Assembly (NCBI GenBank): GCA_003156795.1
Contig: PMHU01000272.1
Coordinates: 998-6,031 of the forward strand
From: Acidimicrobiaceae bacterium
GTDB lineage: Bacteria; Actinomycetota; Acidimicrobiia; Acidimicrobiales; Palsa-688
DNA: 5,034 nucleotides
Direction: 5' to 3'
The translations under genes were made by a program, and so were the position numbers. This document shows positions 1-4,290 of the stretch, piece by piece. The notes beneath the pieces are model-generated. The model worked only from the letters and a program-made list of their open reading frames with translations. It ran no database searches and had not been told where the DNA came from. How positions within the stretch are numbered: the stretch's first letter is position 1; every line of letters starts with the position of its first letter.

Positions 1-77
1 TGACCGTCCTGACGGAAGAGCTCGTCCAGCAAGCTCCTCCTGGTGGGGTCAGCGAGCGCCCTGAACACGACATCCAC
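1..77 (-). CDS. ArsR-family HTH transcriptional repressor, N-terminal fragment (3' end off window)
   Basis: The 25 visible codons contain FRALADPTRRSLLDEL, the signature of the first helices of ArsR-type winged-helix repressors (vFkALaDPTRRxIL). The rest of the gene lies beyond the left edge. The GTG at 75-77 is chosen because an in-frame TAG stands two codons upstream (81-83), so the start can only be this GTG or the GTG three codons further in. The Shine-Dalgarno is weak. It is 21 bp downstream of the YjbR-family gene on the same strand, so the two are probably co-transcribed. A short inverted repeat just before the start is a plausible self-regulatory operator. ArsR proteins of this DPTRR type are often paired with SRPBCC (AHSA1) or YjbR-type partners rather than metal genes, so metal sensing should not be assumed; the sensing region is not visible. 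Confidence 0.85.
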   Translation of the reverse strand, partial: MDVVFRALADPTRRSLLDELFRQDG

Positions 78-90
78 GCCCTAACCATAG

Positions 91-106
91 GTGACCTTTT
101 AGTCAC
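91..106. promoter_or_regulatory. Inverted repeat, candidate ArsR operator
   Basis: Perfect 5-bp arms GTGAC (91-95) and GTCAC (102-106) flank a 6-bp AT-rich spacer. The element overlaps the last codons and stop of the YjbR-family gene and ends 14 bp before the ArsR-family start. An adjacent ACC-ATA-GGT symmetric element (84-92) abuts it and resembles in general form the short symmetric sites bound by ArsR proteins. Its position fits autoregulation of the repressor gene, but 5-bp arms can arise by chance. Confidence 0.4.
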
Positions 107-449
107 ATGTCAAGCGAAAGTGGTCCTCCGCGACCCGCTTGGGAACCACCATGCGCCAGGCGTCGAAGACCAGCTCACCAAGCTCGGCCTTCTCTATGGC
201 CGCCAGCCGCACGACGACCCAGTTGTAGCGCATATCCGACTGGCCCGGAAGCATGAACTTCTCCGGATCCGAAGCCACCAGCCCGTCGCGCTCCTCTTTG
301 GGGAAAGCGAAGCCCATCAGCGACTCGTCGCGCGAGAAGGCCAGGTATACGATGCGACCGACCCGGAACTTGACCCGGTCGCGTACCAGCGCCTCGTAGC
401 TGCGGGGCAGGTCCGAGACCAGATACCGGACGTCCTCGATGGTCACCAC
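99..449 (-). CDS. YjbR/MmcQ-family protein (CyaY-like DNA-binding fold)
   Basis: This 116-residue soluble protein matches the small YjbR/MmcQ family in length and pattern. A helical N-terminus (VTIEDVRYLVSDLP) is followed by a strand-rich part with VKFRVGRIVYLAFSRDE (about 26-42), then the family-typical run GFAFPKEERDGLVASDPEKF (46-65), a Tyr-Asn-Trp-Val-Val-Val-Arg-Leu strand (75-82) and a C-terminal helix with ELVFDAWRMVVPKR (92-105). The family is annotated as DNA-binding from its double-wing-like fold; the biochemical role is not established. The start is GTG at 447-449; the preceding codon is also a possible CTG start and an in-frame TAG lies six codons upstream, so the N-terminus is fixed within two codons. 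No clear Shine-Dalgarno is visible. The gene directly precedes an ArsR-family gene, a common pairing. No membrane segment or signal peptide is seen. Confidence 0.85.
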   Translation of the reverse strand: MVTIEDVRYLVSDLPRSYEALVRDRVKFRVGRIVYLAFSRDESLMGFAFPKEERDGLVASDPEKFMLPGQSDMRYNWVVVRLAAIEKAELGELVFDAWRMVVPKRVAEDHFRLTCD

Positions 450-507
450 CAGGCGGCCCGACTACAGGATCGAGGCCGGCGTCCGAGCCGAGCCGAGAGA
501 GGCAGAC

Positions 508-570
508 ATGCACCCACCAACCTATCTGACTACCTCGTCAAGTACGCTCGGTGGCCGCGAGCGACGTTGA
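508..570 (+). CDS. Possible 20-residue leader ORF upstream of the thioesterase-like gene
   Basis: An ATG at 508 is preceded by a purine-rich AGAGAGG (496-502) at a spacing of 5 nt and opens a 20-residue frame (MHPPTYLTTSSSTLGGRERR). Its TGA (568-570) overlaps the GAGG Shine-Dalgarno of the tandem-hotdog gene. The arrangement would allow ribosomes finishing the short frame to affect initiation at 579. The peptide matches no family I recognise, and a frame this short can easily be chance. The surrounding 450-578 is otherwise the divergent intergenic region between the YjbR-family gene and the hotdog gene; no clear -10/-35 pair is visible there. Confidence 0.2.
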   Translation: MHPPTYLTTSSSTLGGRERR

Positions 571-572
571 GG
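569..572 (+). promoter_or_regulatory. Shine-Dalgarno that fixes the start of the tandem-hotdog gene
   Basis: GAGG (within TTGAGGT) lies 6 nt before the ATG at 579. The open frame extends upstream to position 120 but that extension crosses the YjbR-family gene on the opposite strand and reads as a low-complexity antisense translation, so this RBS is the evidence for the internal ATG as the real start. Confidence 0.7.
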
Positions 573-578
573 TCGGGA

Positions 579-1427
579 ATGGTCAGAGACATCCGAGCGG
601 TGGAGACCGAGCAGCATTGGGCCCACTTCGAGCAGGCTTGGACGGCGCTGCTCACCTACCGCTATCTCGGCAAGCTGACCCCGATTCTCGACGCGGGAGT
701 AGACCGCGAAACCATGCCATTGCGACATGACATGCGCAACAGCACCGGAGGGGTGATGGCCGCCCCGCTCTGCATCGCCTGCCCCGAGCCGTTCTGGCGC
801 GATGACGAGTGCGTACCGGCCCCCGTCGTCATGTCCTACGAAATCCTCGACGCGGCGCGCGACGTGCGACAGGTCGAGGTCGTTCGCGACGTCATCCACT
901 TGGGACGGACGATGGGGTTCAGCCGATCGCGGATCGTGGACGCTGACGACCCTGATCGGCTGATCGCCGTGTCGAGCGGGACCGGCGTGAGCCTGGGCGA
1001 AGCCCCGCCCTCCTTCGGCGCCGTGGACAATCCGCCGATCCCGGTCATCGATTCGCCCAGCCTGCCACCGCTGCACCAGGTCTTCGGCGCCAACAAGGAC
1101 GGCGACGGCCTCTGGCGGCTGCCAGTGCTCCGGCCGGAGCTTTCGTCCCCCCATGCTGCGCTGCACCTCGGACCCATCAACGTCGTGTTGGAAGCTGTGG
1201 CCGTCGAACAGGCTACGAGGTCGGCCGGATCCGACGCCCTCCAGATCGAGAGCTGGACGGTGATGATGGAACGTCCGGGCGTCATCGGACCCTTCCGTGC
1301 CACTGGGGAGGTTCTCAGCGACCGCTCCGACCGGCTGCCGGTGCAACTCACCCTCCACGACGAAGGCCGCTCCGACCGGGTGATCGCCACCGCCGTCGCC
1401 GTCTTCCGGCCCGTTACAGACGCGTGA
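579..1427 (+). CDS. Tandem-hotdog thioesterase-like protein
   Basis: The 282-residue protein looks like two fused hotdog domains, as in double-hotdog acyl-CoA thioesterases and related proteins. After an N-terminal helix (about 10-40), the first domain carries the central-helix motif RNSTGGVMAAPLCIA (53-67), followed by strands such as VEVVRDVIHLGRTMGFSRSRIVDAD (99-123). The second carries PHAALHLGPINVVLEAVA (191-208), then IESWTVMMERPGVIGPFRATGEVL (223-246) and a final strand VIATAVAVFRP. In PaaI-type thioesterases the active-site region is Asn...HGG with an acidic residue on the helix. Here domain 1 has Asn54-Gly57-Gly58 but Met where His is usual, and domain 2 has His196, Gly198 and Glu205, so domain 2 is the likelier catalytic half. 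Probable cytoplasmic action on acyl-CoA thioesters is inferred from the fold; the substrate is unknown and a dehydratase-like (MaoC) or non-catalytic role is possible. It has its own Shine-Dalgarno and lies 195 bp upstream of a ferredoxin gene. Confidence 0.7.
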   Translation: MVRDIRAVETEQHWAHFEQAWTALLTYRYLGKLTPILDAGVDRETMPLRHDMRNSTGGVMAAPLCIACPEPFWRDDECVPAPVVMSYEILDAARDVRQVEVVRDVIHLGRTMGFSRSRIVDADDPDRLIAVSSGTGVSLGEAPPSFGAVDNPPIPVIDSPSLPPLHQVFGANKDGDGLWRLPVLRPELSSPHAALHLGPINVVLEAVAVEQATRSAGSDALQIESWTVMMERPGVIGPFRATGEVLSDRSDRLPVQLTLHDEGRSDRVIATAVAVFRPVTDA

Positions 1428-1560
1428 CCAGTTGGCGGCGCGGCCGTCTGGCGCCGGCGGCCCAACGGCTCAGGACGCCGCGTCAGGATGGAGGCTCCGC
1501 CTCGTCAGGTCATACAGTTCCCTAGGGTCTGCCCTCGGCGGCAGTGAGGAAAGCGAGGAC

Positions 1561-1626
1561 ATGGTGACGGCTTTCGCGGACCACGAGCTCGAGTCGGTCG
1601 TATTCTCATCCGGCGGCCTCCGATGA
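1561..1626 (+). CDS. Possible 21-residue ORF coupled to the ferredoxin gene
   Basis: An ATG at 1561 opens a 21-residue frame (MVTAFADHELESVVFSSGGLR... ending at TGA 1624-1626). GAGG-type purine runs precede it (AGGA at 1547-1550, spacing 10; GAGG at 1555-1558, spacing 2). Its stop overlaps the ferredoxin ATG as ATGA (1623-1626), the classic layout for translational coupling, and the ferredoxin start has no Shine-Dalgarno of its own. The same frame is open further upstream to a TTG at 1432, giving a 64-residue alternative. No family is recognised; it might instead be a leader or a remnant of a lost gene. The rest of the 1428-1560 gap shows only GC-rich sequence with no promoter I can defend. 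Confidence 0.3.
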   Translation: MVTAFADHELESVVFSSGGLR

Positions 1627-1820
1627 GAATCGTCATAGACCACGACCTGTGCACCGGCCACGGTCGGTGCTACGTGTTGGAGCCAGCCCTGTTCCGCGAT
1701 GACGACAACGGCTACGGCCAAGTGATCGGTGACGGTACTTTCGGCGAGGAGTCGCGCCGCGCCGCGGATCGGGCCGTGCTGGCCTGCCCGGAGCAAGCGA
1801 TATCGATCGAAGGTGGGTGA
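1623..1820 (+). CDS. Single-cluster [3Fe-4S]-type ferredoxin, CxxHxxC variant
   Basis: The 65-residue acidic protein has the form of the small actinobacterial ferredoxins that pass electrons to cytochrome P450s and other oxygenases. Cluster ligands are Cys10 and Cys16 in CTGHGRC and Cys55 in the C-terminal CPEQAI motif; the usual flanking marks are present (I-D-x-D-L-C at the N-terminus, EPALFRDDDNGYG at 20-32, and AADRAVLACPEQAI at 47-60). The second position of the CxxCxxC motif is His13, so three Cys remain, as in [3Fe-4S] members; His at this variable site is known in mycobacterial ferredoxins. It should act in the cytoplasm as a one-electron carrier. The ATG at 1623 lacks a clear Shine-Dalgarno and overlaps the stop of a short upstream frame. 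No P450, Rieske oxygenase or ferredoxin reductase lies in the window, so its partner is unknown. It converges on the reductase gene with 41 bp between stops. Confidence 0.9.
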   Translation: MRIVIDHDLCTGHGRCYVLEPALFRDDDNGYGQVIGDGTFGEESRRAADRAVLACPEQAISIEGG

Positions 1821-1837
1821 CCCCGCCGACGCCGGGG
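1821..1837. repeat. 17-nt hairpin-forming repeat, copy 1
   Basis: CCCCG (1821-1825) and CGGGG (1833-1837) enclose a 7-nt loop directly after the ferredoxin stop codon. The reverse complement of 4255-4271 is identical to it at 16 of 17 positions, the only difference being the central loop base. Both copies lie between genes. High GC and short length leave chance a fair explanation. Confidence 0.35.
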
Positions 1838-1839
1838 CT

Positions 1840-1861
1840 GGGCTCCTCACGCGGGGGGCCC
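1840..1861 (+). terminator. GC-rich hairpin between convergent genes, candidate terminator
   Basis: GGGCTCCTC (1840-1848) can pair with GGGGGGCCC (1853-1861) around an ACGC loop, giving nine contiguous pairs, two of them G-U in the plus-strand transcript. The two wobble pairs become A-C mismatches in the minus-strand transcript, so it favours termination of the ferredoxin message. No U-run follows, which is common for GC-rich actinobacterial hairpins but weakens the call. It fills the gap right up to the stop codon of the convergent reductase gene. A second, smaller hairpin (CCCCG 1821-1825 with CGGGG 1833-1837) directly follows the ferredoxin stop. Confidence 0.45.
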
Positions 1862-2851
1862 TCAGCGAAGCACGTCGACCACGTTGCGTCCCGTGACGGC
1901 GCCGGCCGTGATGGCGTCCAGGACGCCGCTGATGTCCTCGAGGCCGATCTCGCGTCCGATCTCGTCCAAGCCGGCCGGCTTGAGGTCTCCGCCCAGGCGC
2001 GCCCAGACGGCCCGCCGGCGCTCGATGGGGGTCTGGACCGAGTCCACGCCCAGCAAGGACACCCCCCGCAAGATAAAAGGCATGACCGTCGTGGGCAGCT
2101 GGGCGCCGCCGGTCAACCCGCTCGCCGCGACCGCGCCGCCGTAGCTGATTCGGCTCAGGACGTTGGCCAGGGTGATCCCGCCGACGCAGTCGATTGCCCC
2201 CGCCCAGGATGGCGACTCGAGCGGCCGACCCGGCTGGCCCAGCGCCTCGCGTTCGACGATCGTGTGAGCCCCGAGGGCCTTCAAGTAGTCAGACGCCTCA
2301 GGCTTCCCGGTACTGGCCGCGACCTGGAATCCGAGCCGGCTCAGCAGGTTGACGGCCACGCTGCCGACGCCACCACTGGCACCGGTAACCAGGACCGGCC
2401 CGTCCTCGGGACTGAGGCCGTGCTCCTCGAGGGCGACGACCGATAGCGCGGCGGTAAACCCGGCTGTGCCGATGACCATCGCCTCTCGGAGCGTGAGCCC
2501 GGCCGGAAGGGGTACCAGCCAGTCGGCCGGAACCTTGGCCATTTCGGCAAAGCCACCGTGGCGGCTCACCCCCAATTCGTATCCGTGGGCTATGACTTCG
2601 GTGCCGCTCGCAACGCCATCAGCATCGTCGGCCACGATCCCCGCCATATCGATTCCGGGCACGATTGGCGATATGCGGGCCACCTTTCCCGTCGGCGTGG
2701 ATGCCAGCGCGTCCTTGTAGTTGACGCTGGACCATCGGACCTCGATGGGCACGCCGTCAGGGAGCTCACTGACGTCGAGGGTGACCACGCCGCGCTGGAT
2801 GGCATCGCCGACCGTCACCGCCATGAAGGCCCGAAAGGTCGAGGTTCTCAT
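1862..2851 (-). CDS. acuI: AcuI/YhdH-family NADPH-dependent acrylyl-CoA reductase-type oxidoreductase
   Basis: The 329-residue protein has the length and motif order of the AcuI/YhdH branch of the medium-chain dehydrogenase/reductase superfamily: SSVNYKDALA (41-50), VPGIDMAGIV (64-73), RHGGFAEMAKVPADWLVPLP (97-116), IGTAGFTAALSV (127-138), the Rossmann dinucleotide loop VTGASGGVGSVAVNLLSRLG (155-174), and the family-typical LLGVDSV (266-272) and GRNVVDV near the end. No structural or catalytic zinc Cys cluster is seen, as expected for this zinc-free branch. Members reduce acrylyl-CoA to propionyl-CoA with NADPH; some are annotated as quinone oxidoreductases, and the substrate of this one is not proven. 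The ATG at 2849-2851 matches the family start (FRAFMAV corresponds to the usual FKALVV), although no Shine-Dalgarno is visible. It is the last gene of a probable four-gene minus-strand operon, 56 bp after the VOC gene, and may clear acrylate-like or other enoyl-CoA intermediates. Confidence 0.85.
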   Translation of the reverse strand: MRTSTFRAFMAVTVGDAIQRGVVTLDVSELPDGVPIEVRWSSVNYKDALASTPTGKVARISPIVPGIDMAGIVADDADGVASGTEVIAHGYELGVSRHGGFAEMAKVPADWLVPLPAGLTLREAMVIGTAGFTAALSVVALEEHGLSPEDGPVLVTGASGGVGSVAVNLLSRLGFQVAASTGKPEASDYLKALGAHTIVEREALGQPGRPLESPSWAGAIDCVGGITLANVLSRISYGGAVAASGLTGGAQLPTTVMPFILRGVSLLGVDSVQTPIERRRAVWARLGGDLKPAGLDEIGREIGLEDISGVLDAITAGAVTGRNVVDVLR

Positions 2852-2907
2852 GCCGCGGATGCTAACGGCGCCGACTGGTGGGCAAGATCATCGAGCGGCT
2901 CGTGCTC

Positions 2908-3546
2908 CTATGACGACCGTCGACGACTGCGCTCCCGAGCCAGCTCGGTGAGAACGGTGACCGGGTCGAGACCGGCAGCTCGGGCCCGCTCCTTGGCCGC
3001 CTCCCACTCGCCCAAGCTGGCACGCGCCCCGACCTCGTCGTCATTCCACCTCGGCGACAACGGCGTGGTTATCTCCAGGCGAACGCCGTTCGGATCGTGG
3101 AAGTAGATGCTGTAGATGATCTTGTGATCGACGGGCCCGAGCACGTCTATTTCATTCGCCTGTAGCCACTTCCGCCAGCGATCCACTGTCTGGCGCGAGT
3201 CCACTTGCATGGCCAGGTGCTGGAATGTGTCGTAGGCGGGATGAGGCGGGGGGCCCATGGGCGGCAGCTCAGGCGCCTCGAAGAAGGCCACGGTCGAGCC
3301 GTCTGCCATCCGGAAGAACGAATGGAAGTAGGGCACCGCTTCGCCGGTCGAAGGGATGGCGTCGTCGAGTATCGCGTTCACGAGCTCCATGCCGAGGATC
3401 CGCGTGTAGAAATCGACGGTTGCGGCGGTGTCACGAGTCACATAGGCGACGTGGCTGAGCATGGTTGGCTTGCCCGGGCGCAGCGCATCGCCAGGGCGGT
3501 CGGACTCGAGCTCGGTGCCCTCGTCCTTGGTGCTGGTGTCTGTCAT
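2908..3546 (-). CDS. VOC-family (glyoxalase/dioxygenase fold) metalloprotein with C-terminal extension
   Basis: The 212-residue protein has one VOC module spanning about residues 29-163: HVAYVTRDTAATVDFYTRIL (32-51) forms the first beta-alpha-beta unit and HLAMQVDSRQTVDRWRKWL (110-128) the second, with FHDPNGVRLEITTP (149-162) closing it. The four positions that bind metal in glyoxalase I and related enzymes are all filled: His32, Glu90 (in VAFFEAP), His110 and Glu158. This supports a divalent-metal enzyme such as an extradiol dioxygenase, lyase or isomerase; the reaction cannot be read from the sequence. Outside the module there is a polar 28-residue N-terminal tail and a charged C-terminal helix region (about 178-212, GEWEAAKERARAAGLDPV and an Arg-rich end). 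The start has a strong Shine-Dalgarno. It lies between an isochorismatase-like gene and an AcuI-type gene, gaps 72 and 56 bp, probably in one operon. Confidence 0.85.
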   Translation of the reverse strand: MTDTSTKDEGTELESDRPGDALRPGKPTMLSHVAYVTRDTAATVDFYTRILGMELVNAILDDAIPSTGEAVPYFHSFFRMADGSTVAFFEAPELPPMGPPPHPAYDTFQHLAMQVDSRQTVDRWRKWLQANEIDVLGPVDHKIIYSIYFHDPNGVRLEITTPLSPRWNDDEVGARASLGEWEAAKERARAAGLDPVTVLTELARERSRRRSS

Positions 3547-3550
3547 ACCG

Positions 3551-3557
3551 ACCTCCT
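3551..3557 (-). promoter_or_regulatory. Strong Shine-Dalgarno of the single-domain VOC gene
   Basis: AGGAGGT on the minus strand, 4 nt before the ATG at 3544-3546, with a second AGGAGG a few bases upstream (3561-3566 region). It is the best ribosome binding site in the window, suggesting that this gene is translated well relative to its operon neighbours. Confidence 0.8.
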
Positions 3558-3574
3558 CTACCTCCTGCCCAACA

Positions 3575-3594
3575 TAGATCCGCTGACGTATCTA
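3575..3594. promoter_or_regulatory. Imperfect 20-bp palindrome in the operon gap, candidate operator
   Basis: TAGAT (3575-3579) and ATCTA (3590-3594) are exact inverted arms, and an inner CG/CG pair (3581-3582, 3587-3588) extends the symmetry to seven of ten positions per half. It lies in the 72-bp gap upstream of the VOC gene, in a locally AT-richer patch, which is unusual for this GC-rich window. It could be a repressor site serving an internal promoter; no convincing -10/-35 pair at proper spacing was found next to it. Confidence 0.35.
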
Positions 3595-3618
3595 AGTGCG
3601 GGCGGACGGTGCTCCTGC

Positions 3619-4239
3619 TCAGGCGGTGACTCCCCAGTCTTCCAGGAGTTGGTCGACGGTCTTGAGGGTGGCGATGAACGAGAGGGTGTGTTTGAGCATG
3701 GACTCCACGTGCTCCAGCGGGACCCCGGCGATCGCGTCGCTTGCGATGATCACTTCGAAGTCCTCGTCCACCGCCTCTGTCGCCGCCACCGGGATGGCCA
3801 CATTGGCGGAAACGCCGGCCAGCACGATCGTTTCGGCGCCGATGTTGCGGAGCAGCTTGTACGTCTCGGTCCCGTAGGTAGGCGACAACCCGGTATTGCG
3901 GGATAGGACCAGGTCGTCGGGCCCGACACCTATCTCGGGTATCGGCTGGGTGTCGTGGTGGTCGCGTGTCCAATCGGAGAGGGAGTCGTTGAGCCTCTTG
4001 AAGAGAGGTGGCCGTCGGTTGGACGAGCGGTTGTTGGCCACAGGGAAGTAGGTCAGGTGGACCACTTGAACACCGGCGGAGCGCGCCCCCTGGGCCAGTC
4101 GACCCATGTTCGGTATGACCGGCGCGGCAGCCGCGGCGAGCGACTTCATCTTGCTCGACTCACCGAGCAGCCCGTTCTGGCACTCCACGAACAGAACGGC
4201 GCTGGTGGTCGGGTCAATTCCGATCGGGGTCAAGGTCAT
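3619..4239 (-). CDS. Isochorismatase-like (cysteine hydrolase fold) protein lacking the catalytic triad
   Basis: The 206-residue protein has the alpha/beta layout of the isochorismatase-like hydrolases: strand AVLFVECQNGL (14-24), strand GVQVVHLTYFP (56-66), the segment DDLVLSRNTGLSPTYGTETY (108-127), strand ETIVLAGVSANVAIPVAATEA (136-156) and EVIIASDAIAGVP (162-174). In active cysteine hydrolases of this fold the catalytic residues are an Asp after the first strand, a Lys in the middle and a Cys in the GVxTNxC motif. The aligned residues here are Glu19, Arg114 and Ala148, so none of the three is kept, while the fold motifs are intact and no frameshift is seen. A subgroup of actinobacterial members seems to share the NVAI form, so this may be a family trait. 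Classical amidase, nicotinamidase or isochorismatase activity is therefore unlikely; a different chemistry (Cys20 is next to Glu19) or a binding role is possible. It is the second gene of the right-hand operon. Confidence 0.8.
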   Translation of the reverse strand: MTLTPIGIDPTTSAVLFVECQNGLLGESSKMKSLAAAAAPVIPNMGRLAQGARSAGVQVVHLTYFPVANNRSSNRRPPLFKRLNDSLSDWTRDHHDTQPIPEIGVGPDDLVLSRNTGLSPTYGTETYKLLRNIGAETIVLAGVSANVAIPVAATEAVDEDFEVIIASDAIAGVPLEHVESMLKHTLSFIATLKTVDQLLEDWGVTA

Positions 4240-4245
4240 CTCCTT
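4240..4245 (-). promoter_or_regulatory. Shine-Dalgarno that questions the start of the isochorismatase-like gene
   Basis: AAGGAG on the minus strand abuts the ATG at 4237-4239 with no spacer, too close for normal initiation. The in-frame TTG at 4231-4233 lies 6 nt away, an optimal distance, and would give a protein two residues shorter starting before PIGIDP. The annotated ATG is kept, but TTG may be the true start. Confidence 0.5.
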
Positions 4246-4254
4246 GCGTTCGGG

Positions 4255-4271
4255 CCCCGGCGACGGCGGGG
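4255..4271. repeat. 17-nt hairpin-forming repeat, copy 2
   Basis: CCCCG (4255-4259) and CGGGG (4267-4271) enclose a 7-nt loop in the 51-bp gap between the two-domain VOC gene and the isochorismatase-like gene. Read on the minus strand it matches 1821-1837 at 16 of 17 bases. It could form a hairpin in the operon transcript 19 nt after the VOC stop, possibly an attenuating or mRNA-stabilising structure. Confidence 0.35.
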
Positions 4272-4290
4272 CGACGACGTCGAGGCCTTC

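Noticed and set aside
482..500. CCGAG short tandem repeats in the divergent intergenic region
   Set aside because: Two to three copies of a 5-bp GC-rich unit, too few to call a repeat element.
120..578. Upstream extension of the tandem-hotdog reading frame to position 120
   Set aside because: It runs antisense to the well-supported YjbR-family gene, has no family features, and the ATG at 579 has its own Shine-Dalgarno. The long open frame is a high-GC artefact.
522..1358. 278-codon minus-strand open frame opposite the tandem-hotdog gene
   Set aside because: It mirrors the codons of the plus-strand gene, is rich in His/Arg/Gly as expected for an antisense GC-rich frame, and shows no domain motif.
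1442..1462. GGCCG/CGGCC hairpin after the tandem-hotdog stop as a terminator
   Set aside because: Only five pairs with an 11-nt loop and no U-run; such pairs are expected in GC-rich DNA.
1520..1527. CCCTAGGG palindrome in the gap before the ferredoxin gene
   Set aside because: An isolated 8-bp palindrome with no flanking symmetry or promoter context; not distinguishable from chance.
1817..2446. 209-codon plus-strand open frame opposite the AcuI-type gene
   Set aside because: It is the antisense reading of a clearly conserved reductase; composition is Asp/Arg/Gln/Pro-rich with no motif.
2884..2907. CGAGC/GCTCG symmetry in the gap after the single-domain VOC gene as a terminator
   Set aside because: The loop would be one base, no U-run follows, and the next gene continues on the same strand.
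3205..3906. 233-codon plus-strand open frame across the VOC and isochorismatase-like genes
   Set aside because: It spans two real genes and their gap on the opposite strand and carries no recognisable domain.
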